Shown here: piece after piece, positions 41,485-47,814 of the stretch
How positions within the stretch are numbered: position 1 is the first letter of the stretch
Layout: each line of letters starts with the position of its first letter
From: Pelagibacteraceae bacterium AG-319-F18
Lineage (GTDB): Bacteria; Pseudomonadota; Alphaproteobacteria; Pelagibacterales; Pelagibacteraceae
NCBI GenBank assembly: GCA_003283905.1
Contig: QBXA01000011.1
Span: forward strand, 1-47,814
Direction: 5' to 3'
Length of the DNA stretch: 47,814 nucleotides
The notes under the pieces: generated by a model
The model's input: only the letters and a program-made list of their open reading frames with translations
Told to the model about the DNA's origin: nothing
Databases searched by the model: none
Translations under genes and position numbers: made by a program

Positions 41485-42784
41485 ATTCCAAAGGTGTTCC
41501 TTCAGGATTACCTAATATTTTACCATCTTGCATTTTAATATTTCCAGCAATAATTGTTGATGTTGGTGTACCTTTAAATTTATATCCATCAAAAGGAGTC
41601 CAGCCGCACTTACTTTCAATATTTTCATTCTTAATTTCAATTGTCTTATTCATATTCACAATTGTAAAATCTGCATCAAAACCTTCTTTAATAAAACCTT
41701 TATTTTGAATTCCAAAAATCTTTACTGGATTTTCACATACAAGATTCATTAATTGGTTAAGTGTAAGCTTTCCGTCATTCACATGATTTAACATTACTGG
41801 CATTAAAGTTTGAACACCAGGCATGCCAGATGGTGAATTAGGATAACTTTTTTCTTTATTTACTTTTAAATGTGGAGCGTGGTCAGACCCGATTGTATCG
41901 TTTAAATTATTTCTAACCGCATACCATAATCGATCATAATGAGATTTATCTCTTAATGGTGGATTCATTTGAGCATAAGTTCCAAGTTTGTCATAACAAT
42001 CTGGCGCATAAATTGTTAAATGCTGAGGAGTTATCTCAAATGTAATATTGCCCTTATGTTGTGATAAAAAATCAATCTCTTCTTTTGTTGTTATATGAAG
42101 TACATGTGATTTTTTGTTATATTTATTAGCAATTCTAACAATACGTCTAGTAGAAGAAATTGCACATTCAGCACTTCTCCAGATTGGATGCGAATGAACA
42201 TCCCCATCTTTAATTAATTTTTTATTCATATTTAGGATTGCTTCATCCTCAGAGTGTACTGCAACAACTTTTGAGCTATTTTGAAATACTTTTTCAATAT
42301 CCGCTTCTTCAGCTACTAATAAATTACCTGTTGATGATCCAGCAAAGAGTTTGATTCCACAACAACCTTCTAATTTTTCTAAATCTGCTAACTCATTTCC
42401 ATTATCTGCTGTTGCTCCAAAATAAAATGCATAATTGCAATACATTCTATTTTTAGCTAAATCTAATTTTCTTTGAAATTCTGCCTTTGTTGACGTTGGT
42501 GGATTAGTGTTAGGCATTTCAAATACACTAGTTATTCCACCTGCAATTGCAGCCCTACTTCCAGAATGTAAATCTTCTGTATCTGTTGAGCCTGGTTCTC
42601 TAAAATGAGTTTGAGTGTCTATACATCCTGGTAAAACTGTTTGATCCTCAGCGTTTATAGTTTCTTTAGCTTCCTCATAAATTTCACCAATTTTGTGAAT
42701 TTTTCCGTCTTTAACTGCAACATCTACATCTTTTAATTCACCATCAATGTAACATTTTCCATTTTTGATTATAAGATCTAACAT
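41477..42784 (-). CDS. pyrC: Dihydroorotase-like amidohydrolase
   Basis: Amidohydrolase of pyrimidine synthesis (carbamoyl-aspartate to dihydroorotate) or a close relative. PGCIDTQTHFREPGSTDTED is the metal motif, with the first His of the usual HxH replaced by Gln, a variant I recall from other alphaproteobacterial dihydroorotases. GIKLFAGSSTG has the metal-bridging Lys, VVAVHSEDE and HVLHITTKEE the next His ligands, and TIGSDHAPH the catalytic Asp. 435 aa. Allantoinase is the main alternative. Confidence 0.85.
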   Translation of the reverse strand: MLDLIIKNGKCYIDGELKDVDVAVKDGKIHKIGEIYEEAKETINAEDQTVLPGCIDTQTHFREPGSTDTEDLHSGSRAAIAGGITSVFEMPNTNPPTSTKAEFQRKLDLAKNRMYCNYAFYFGATADNGNELADLEKLEGCCGIKLFAGSSTGNLLVAEEADIEKVFQNSSKVVAVHSEDEAILNMNKKLIKDGDVHSHPIWRSAECAISSTRRIVRIANKYNKKSHVLHITTKEEIDFLSQHKGNITFEITPQHLTIYAPDCYDKLGTYAQMNPPLRDKSHYDRLWYAVRNNLNDTIGSDHAPHLKVNKEKSYPNSPSGMPGVQTLMPVMLNHVNDGKLTLNQLMNLVCENPVKIFGIQNKGFIKEGFDADFTIVNMNKTIEIKNENIESKCGWTPFDGYKFKGTPTSTIIAGNIKMQDGKILGNPEGTPLEFN

Positions 42785-42827
42785 TTAAGAGAAAAGTTAT
42801 TATATTAAAAGTGTCAACTAATCAATT

Positions 42828-43718
42828 ATGAATATAAAAAATGTTTACATTTTAGATGATAGAGCCGTTCTTTATCTAAATGGTGAAGACACAAAAGAGT
42901 TTCTACAAAATCTAATTAGTAACGACATAAACAAAGTAAATGAAAATAACACTTGTTTTACTTCTTTGCTGTCTCCTCAAGGAAAATTCTTGTATGAATT
43001 TATAATAATCAAACATAAGTCTGGCTATTTAATTGATTGTGAAAAATCTCAAGCAGATGGACTATTTAAGCAACTAAGTATTTATAAACTAAGATCAAAA
43101 GTTGAAATTCTAAATCTTAGCAATGAATTTGTAATAGCTGCTTTTAGTCATGAAAAATTTTTAACTTTGGATGAAGCACAAGATGTTCCTGGTTTTACTT
43201 TAAAATATAGGGAAGATCCTATTTTTTTAGATCCAAGAAATAAACAATTAGGTGCAAGATTAATTATTAATCTAGAAAAACTTTATTTATCTTTAAAGAA
43301 ATTAGATTTACATGACTCTAATCTAAAAGATTATCATTATTTTAGTCATAAACTTGGAATAGTTCCAAAAGATTTAAATAAATTACAAAATAAAATATTT
43401 GGAATTGAGTGTAATTATGAAGAATTAAATGGAATTGATTTTAAAAAAGGCTGCTACGTTGGACAAGAAAATACAGCTAGGATTAAGCTTAAAAATAAGC
43501 TCTCTAAAAGATTGTTACCAATAAATATAATTAAAGGTGAATTGACTGAAGGTGAAAGTATTTATTATAATGATAATGAAATTGGTAAAGTATTGATAGA
43601 TAAAGAATATCCATTTGCTTTGGTAAAATACCTAGATGAAAATTTTAGTGGAAAATCTGATTTTAATACTAAAGAAGCTTCATTAAAAATTGAAAAACCT
43701 AACTGGATAAAAGACTAA
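42828..43718 (+). CDS. ygfZ: YgfZ/GcvT-domain protein (Fe-S cluster biogenesis)
   Basis: Folate-binding helper needed to keep some iron-sulfur enzymes, such as MiaB, active. The diagnostic motif is FKKGCYVGQENTAR near residue 207. The N-terminus AVLYLNGEDTKEFLQNLIS is also typical. 296 aa. Divergent from dihydroorotase over 43 bp. No operon partner. Confidence 0.88.
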   Translation: MNIKNVYILDDRAVLYLNGEDTKEFLQNLISNDINKVNENNTCFTSLLSPQGKFLYEFIIIKHKSGYLIDCEKSQADGLFKQLSIYKLRSKVEILNLSNEFVIAAFSHEKFLTLDEAQDVPGFTLKYREDPIFLDPRNKQLGARLIINLEKLYLSLKKLDLHDSNLKDYHYFSHKLGIVPKDLNKLQNKIFGIECNYEELNGIDFKKGCYVGQENTARIKLKNKLSKRLLPINIIKGELTEGESIYYNDNEIGKVLIDKEYPFALVKYLDENFSGKSDFNTKEASLKIEKPNWIKD

Positions 43719-43722
43719 TTTA

Positions 43723-43884
43723 TTATTTGAATATATAAACAACTATTAAGATTATAATTATTATAATGATCCAAATAGTTAAATTTTTAAGAAATTGCTT
43801 TAATAGAGAATTTGATTGTAAAAAACCAGGAAGAACTAAAAGTAAAATTCCAAGCATAAATATAACCGAGAGTAATTTATCCAT
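43723..43884 (-). CDS. Small two-helix membrane protein, 53 aa
   Basis: ORF starting MDKLLSVIFMLGILLLVLPG, a short polar loop (QSNSLLKQFLKN), then a second Ile-rich helix ending VVYIFK. It fills the gap between ygfZ and the tRNA on the minus strand. The regular two-helix layout with a Pro-Gly turn looks like a genuine membrane protein, and small proteins of this type are common in compact genomes. Function unknown. Confidence 0.6.
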   Translation of the reverse strand: MDKLLSVIFMLGILLLVLPGFLQSNSLLKQFLKNLTIWIIIIIIILIVVYIFK

Positions 43885-43911
43885 CAAAAAGCTCCAATAA
43901 AAGTTTTATTT

Positions 43912-43997
43912 TGGTGCGGTCGGAGAGACTCGAACTCTCATGGACTAGGTCCACACGGCCCTCAACCGTGCCTGTCTACCAATTTCAGCACGACCGC
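43912..43997 (-). tRNA. trnL: tRNA-Leu, anticodon GAG
   Basis: On the minus strand the acceptor arms GCGGTCG and CGACCGC pair perfectly, and an encoded CCA follows (43912-43914). The anticodon stem CACGG/CCGTG holds the loop TTGAGGG, so the anticodon is GAG (reads CUC/CUU). A long variable arm (TGGAC-CTA-GTCCA) is the class II feature expected for Leu, and the T arm GAGAG-TTCGAGT-CTCTC is standard. Confidence 0.97.
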
Positions 43998-44052
43998 GGT
44001 ATGTGTCATAATAAATGAATGACAACTATCTTTCAAATTGGTAAAAAACAGT

Positions 44053-45042
44053 ATGGAATTTACACAAGAAGTAAGAAAAGCAACAGATCCTATTTATCAA
44101 AAAATTTCAAAAGTGATGCCTGAAATAGAATGGTCAGTTCATGCCCCCTATATTCATAAAATTAACAAACTTAAAAAAGAGAAAAATGCAGTAATCCTTG
44201 CTCACAATTATCAAACACCAGAAATCTATCATGGTGTTTCGGACTTTGCTGCTGACTCTCTTGCGCTAGCGATTGAAGCATCTAAAACTTCTGCAGATAT
44301 AATTTTGATGGCTGGTGTACATTTTATGGCTGAAACAGCAAAACTTATGAGTCCTGAAAAAAAAGTTATTTTACCAGACATGGATGCTGGATGCTCATTA
44401 TCATCGTCTATTACGGGAAAAGATTTAAGATTACTGAAAAAAAAGTACCCAGGTGTTCCTGTGGTTTCTTATGTAAATACTTCTGCTGATGTCAAAGCTG
44501 AAACTGATATATGTTGTACATCAGCAAATGCAGTAAAAATTGTAAAATCTCTTGGAGTTAAGAGAGTAATATTTTTACCTGATGATTATTTAGCAAAATA
44601 TGTAGCCTCACAAACAGATGTTGAAATTATATCTTGGAAAGGCGTTTGTATTGTTCATGACCAGTTTAATGAAAAAGAAATTCACGATATTAGAAAAAAC
44701 AACCCAGGGATAAAAATAATCGCTCATCCTGAATGTCCACCAGATGTCATAAAAGCTAGTGATTTTGCTGGATCAACATCGAGTATGATTAAATACGTTC
44801 AAGATAATCAACCTAAGAAAGTTATGATGGTTACCGAATGCTCTATGAGTGATAATATTCAAGTTGAAAATCCAAAAGTAGATTTTATTAAACCATGCAA
44901 TATGTGTCCTCATATGAAAAAAATTACACTCCCAAAAATATTAGATTGCCTTGAAAATGAAACGGGTGAAATAATTATCGATAAAGAAACAATTGATAAA
45001 GCCAGAATATCAGTTGAAAAAATGGTAGCTATTGGCAGATAA
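44053..45042 (+). CDS. nadA: Quinolinate synthase NadA
   Basis: 4Fe-4S enzyme that condenses iminoaspartate and dihydroxyacetone phosphate in NAD synthesis. Cluster Cys lie in PDMDAGCSL, the HPECPPDV region and KPCNMCPHMK. ILAHNYQTPEI and MAGVHFMAETAK are substrate-site motifs. About 329 aa. A TTG at 44038 would add five residues, but I chose the ATG at 44053 because neither has a clear ribosome site and ATG is the stronger codon. nadC follows 4 bp later. Confidence 0.93.
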   Translation: MEFTQEVRKATDPIYQKISKVMPEIEWSVHAPYIHKINKLKKEKNAVILAHNYQTPEIYHGVSDFAADSLALAIEASKTSADIILMAGVHFMAETAKLMSPEKKVILPDMDAGCSLSSSITGKDLRLLKKKYPGVPVVSYVNTSADVKAETDICCTSANAVKIVKSLGVKRVIFLPDDYLAKYVASQTDVEIISWKGVCIVHDQFNEKEIHDIRKNNPGIKIIAHPECPPDVIKASDFAGSTSSMIKYVQDNQPKKVMMVTECSMSDNIQVENPKVDFIKPCNMCPHMKKITLPKILDCLENETGEIIIDKETIDKARISVEKMVAIGR

Positions 45043-45046
45043 TTAA

Positions 45047-45880
45047 GTGGCAAAAATAAAACTTAGCAAAGATTTTATTCTTAATACAGTTAAGAGAGCA
45101 TTAAATGAAGATCTCTATCCCTCTGGAGATATCACATCAAGTTTAGTAAAAAACAATAAAGTAATTAAAGTTAAAATTCTTTCAAATCAAAATGCAATTG
45201 TTGGCGGTTTATTGTTTACAAAACATGCTTTTAATTTAGTTGATAATAAAATTAAATTTAAAATTAAAAATAAAGATGGATCTAATGTTAAAAAAGGTTC
45301 TTTAATTGCAACTATTGAAGGTAGCGCTAGAAATATTTTAATTGCTGAAAGAGTTGCTTTAAATTTTTTATCCCATATCTCTGGTATTGCCACAAAAACA
45401 AATGAATTCGTCAAACTGGCTGGTAAAAAATGTAAAATTTGTTGTACACGTAAAACAATTCCAAACATAAGAGTTATTCAAAAATATGCAGTTAAATTAG
45501 GTGGTGGTATCAATCACAGATTTAATCTTAGTGATGAATTTTTGATTAAAGATAATCATATTGCTTCATCAAATATTAAAAGTTTGGTTTCTTCAGCTAT
45601 TAAAAATAAAAAAGGAAGAAAAATTACAGTTGAAGTTGATAATTTAAAACAACTTAATGAAATAGTTGGTCTAAAATTTAATACTGTCTTATTTGACAAT
45701 ATGTCTATGAAAAATTTAAAAGAAGGTGTAAAGATTGCTAAAAAATATTACGAAACTGAAGCCTCAGGAAATATCAATTTAAAAACCGTTCAAGCAGTAG
45801 CAAGAACAGGTGTGGATAGAATATCTGTTGGAAGCATTACCCATAGTGCTTCAGCTATTGATTTTAAATTAGAAATCTAA
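45047..45880 (+). CDS. nadC: Quinolinate phosphoribosyltransferase NadC
   Basis: Converts quinolinate and PRPP to nicotinate mononucleotide. Starts with GTG. Motifs: NEDLYPSGDITSSLV at the N-terminus, ERVALNFLSHISGIAT, CCTRKTIPNIR with the substrate-binding Arg/Lys, KLGGGINHRFNLSDEFLIKDNH, and the C-terminal ISVGSITHSASAIDFKLEI. 277 aa, normal. NadB, the usual partner that makes iminoaspartate, is not in the window. Confidence 0.93.
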   Translation: MAKIKLSKDFILNTVKRALNEDLYPSGDITSSLVKNNKVIKVKILSNQNAIVGGLLFTKHAFNLVDNKIKFKIKNKDGSNVKKGSLIATIEGSARNILIAERVALNFLSHISGIATKTNEFVKLAGKKCKICCTRKTIPNIRVIQKYAVKLGGGINHRFNLSDEFLIKDNHIASSNIKSLVSSAIKNKKGRKITVEVDNLKQLNEIVGLKFNTVLFDNMSMKNLKEGVKIAKKYYETEASGNINLKTVQAVARTGVDRISVGSITHSASAIDFKLEI

Positions 45881-46248
45881 GATACAAATTTAGATAAATC
45901 AGGTTTAAAATAATTTGGACCCTTCATTACTTTTCCAGACTCATTATAAATAGGTTCACCTTTTTCATCCAATTTACTCATATTAGAATTTTGAACTTCA
46001 TCAAAGCATTGATCTAAGTCAATACCAAATGCGTGGCCTGCTCCATAAGTTACATACAAAATATCTGTTAACGCATCAGCTACTTCTAATAAATCGTTGT
46101 TTTTCATTGCTTCTTGAAATTCATCTAATTCCTCTTTAATTAGATCTATTCTTAATTTGTTAATCTTATTACTACTAAATGAAGGTTTGGTTTTGACCTC
46201 TTGGCCAAAAGTTTTCATAAAAGTTCCAACTTTATTAAAATTCGACAT
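45877..46248 (-). CDS. MazG/HisE-like nucleotide pyrophosphohydrolase
   Basis: All-alpha NTP-PPase family. The metal motif ExxE-x(n)-ExxD appears as KEELDEFQEAMKNNDLLEVA followed by DALTDILYVTYGAGHAFGID. 123 aa, single domain. Such enzymes clean non-standard nucleotides. It overlaps the end of nadC by 4 bp, tail to tail, and is divergent from fumC across 66 bp. Confidence 0.83.
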   Translation of the reverse strand: MSNFNKVGTFMKTFGQEVKTKPSFSSNKINKLRIDLIKEELDEFQEAMKNNDLLEVADALTDILYVTYGAGHAFGIDLDQCFDEVQNSNMSKLDEKGEPIYNESGKVMKGPNYFKPDLSKFVS

Positions 46249-46314
46249 TTTGCTCCTGTAAGTTTTTTTAAAATTATTGTATGTTATAATTATTTATTAC
46301 TTACAAATTAATCA

Positions 46315-47703
46315 ATGAAATTAAGAAAAGAATTCGATAGTATTGGAAGTGTTAATGTTCCTAATGATAAATATTGGGGCGCATCCACGCAACGATCAAA
46401 CAAATTTTTCAATATTGGTAAAATACTTGTTAATATTTCAATAATTAAATCAATTGCTATAATAAAAAGATCAGCTGCAATTGTTCATTCTAAGGATAAA
46501 TTAATTACAAACAAAGTTTCTAAAGCAATTATTAAAGCTTCTGATGAAGTGATAAAAGGAAAATTAGATGAAAATTTTCCTCTTAAAGTATGGCAAACAG
46601 GCTCTGGGACACAAACAAACATGAATGTTAATGAGGTAATTGCTAACCGGGCTATTGAAATATTAGGTGGAAAAAAAGGAACAAAAAAACCTGTACATCC
46701 AAATGATCATGTAAATAAATCTCAATCAACTAATGATGTCTTTCCAACTGCAATGCATATCACTGTTGCCAAAGAAACAATAAGCAAATTATTACCAAGT
46801 TTAAAAATTTTAGAGAAAGAGCTAAAAAGAAAATCAACCGAGTTTAAAAATATAGTTAAAATTGGAAGAACTCATTTACAAGACGCAACACCCTTATCGC
46901 TTGGACAAGAATTTTCTGGTTATCATATTCAAGTTAAAAAAAGCATTGAAAGAATAGAGTATGCATTAAAAGAAATTTTATATCTTGCACAAGGTGGGAC
47001 AGCAGTGGGTACTGGTATAAATTCAAAAAAAAATTTTGATAAAAAAGTAGTTAAAGAAATTGCTAAATTTACAAAAATTCCTTTCAAACCAGCTGCAAAT
47101 AAATTTGCTGAACTTGCGGCCCATGACTCAATTGTAAATTTTTCAGGAACATTAAATACATGCGCTGTAGCTTTAATGAAAGTTTCTAATGATATTAGAT
47201 TTTTAGGATCTGGTCCTAGAGCTGGATATGGTGAGCTAATATTACCTGAGAATGAACCAGGCTCATCTATTATGCCGGGAAAAGTTAACCCAACACAATG
47301 TGAAGCTGTTACCATGGTTTGTGTTAAAGTAATTGGCAATCATAATGGTATCACTATAGCAGGGTCTCATGGACATTTTGAATTAAATGTTTTCAAACCT
47401 TTAATTGCACATAATATTTTACAATCAATTGATTTAATTGCTGACAGTACTAAAAATTTTGCTCTTTATTGTGTAAAGGGGATAAAGGCCAATAAGAAAA
47501 AAATTCAAGAACATCTAGATAATTCTTTAATGCTAGTAACTGCATTAGCGCCTCATATCGGTTACGATAATGCTGCAAAAATCGCAAAAACAGCTTTAAA
47601 AAATAATACCACTTTAAAACATGAAACATTAAAAACAGGGTTAATTAATGAAAAAGATTATAAAAGAATTGTTGATCCTAAAAAAATGATTTACCCTGAA
47701 TAA
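46315..47703 (+). CDS. fumC: Fumarase class II
   Basis: TCA-cycle enzyme hydrating fumarate to malate. The superfamily signature [15 protein letters not shown] contains the catalytic Ser loop. [18 protein letters not shown] and [15 protein letters not shown] are substrate-site regions, and [20 protein letters not shown] has the catalytic His. 462 aa, full length. ATG start fits the family N-terminus ([20 protein letters not shown]). Confidence 0.96.
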   Translation: MKLRKEFDSIGSVNVPNDKYWGASTQRSNKFFNIGKILVNISIIKSIAIIKRSAAIVHSKDKLITNKVSKAIIKASDEVIKGKLDENFPLKVWQTGSGTQTNMNVNEVIANRAIEILGGKKGTKKPVHPNDHVNKSQSTNDVFPTAMHITVAKETISKLLPSLKILEKELKRKSTEFKNIVKIGRTHLQDATPLSLGQEFSGYHIQVKKSIERIEYALKEILYLAQGGTAVGTGINSKKNFDKKVVKEIAKFTKIPFKPAANKFAELAAHDSIVNFSGTLNTCAVALMKVSNDIRFLGSGPRAGYGELILPENEPGSSIMPGKVNPTQCEAVTMVCVKVIGNHNGITIAGSHGHFELNVFKPLIAHNILQSIDLIADSTKNFALYCVKGIKANKKKIQEHLDNSLMLVTALAPHIGYDNAAKIAKTALKNNTTLKHETLKTGLINEKDYKRIVDPKKMIYPE

Positions 47704-47814
47704 CTTCTAATTACATTATTCAAGAATTTTTTAAAATAAATCTTATTCTGTAAATTATTCTCATTGAGATAAATTTTATTTAAATAATTATTCAAATTTT
47801 TATCAGATTTGCCA
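47691..47814 (-). CDS. 3' end of an unidentified gene (partial)
   Basis: A minus-strand frame open from the window edge for 41 codons, ending [11 protein letters not shown] and a stop at 47691-47693. It overlaps the fumC end by 13 bp. The composition (Asn/Lys/Leu/Tyr) is ordinary for this genome, and the tail-to-tail arrangement is typical here. Too short to identify. Confidence 0.5.
   Translation of the reverse strand, partial: GKSDKNLNNYLNKIYLNENNLQNKIYFKKFLNNVIRSYSG

Overview
The window is AT-rich, densely packed DNA from what looks like a marine alphaproteobacterium, most probably SAR11 (Pelagibacterales). The basis is mixed. In the sequence I see a blue-type proteorhodopsin next to desaturase, ferredoxin, ferredoxin-reductase and GST genes, very short intergenic gaps, many solute-binding-protein transporters, a GTTC/GAAC-N7 type SOS box and a DksA with one cysteine. 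The assignment to SAR11 rests on what I remember of that group and was not tested by a search.

Layout. 1-1880 (minus): two GFA/CENP-V-type zinc proteins, a D-glycerate 3-kinase split by a one-base frameshift in an A7 run, and the start of an exported, possibly TolC-like protein. 2031-3699 (plus): umuDC with an SOS box ending at the base before the umuD start codon. 3744-10821: a small-molecule catabolic region with a DUF849/BKACE enzyme, an MhpA-like flavin monooxygenase, an extradiol ring-cleavage dioxygenase, a TRAP transporter (dctP apart from dctQM) and an FAH-family enzyme. It resembles a meta-cleavage aromatic pathway.

10808-27480 (all minus) is the accessory heart of the window. It encodes an ArnT-like and a GT2 glycosyltransferase, a DUF1800/DUF1501 pair, two secreted PF14099-type polysaccharide-lyase-like proteins, two secreted SxxK serine hydrolases plus a remnant signal peptide of a third copy, and small membrane peptides. 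These are followed by a phosphoribosyltransferase, a secreted CxxC protein damaged by frameshifts, an 839-residue exported protein with about 16% methionine and collagen-like C-terminal repeats, a GH-A-type glycosidase, a sulfatase and a PhyH dioxygenase. The tight overlaps suggest one or two operons for building and trimming a cell-surface glycan or glycoprotein. This is the most likely undescribed system here.

27510-35018: DksA-like regulator (plus), an Ehu-type ABC importer (minus), a MOSC protein, then a PhyH plus two Gfo/Idh/MocA dehydrogenases (plus). 35146-39042 (minus): the proteorhodopsin cassette. 39258-47814: housekeeping genes (prpE-like, SMR transporter, dihydroorotase, ygfZ, tRNA-Leu(GAG), nadA, nadC, a MazG-like protein, fumC) and the 3' end of one more gene. 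No IS element, phage gene, CRISPR or rRNA was seen, and no stretch over 300 bases lacks a gene.
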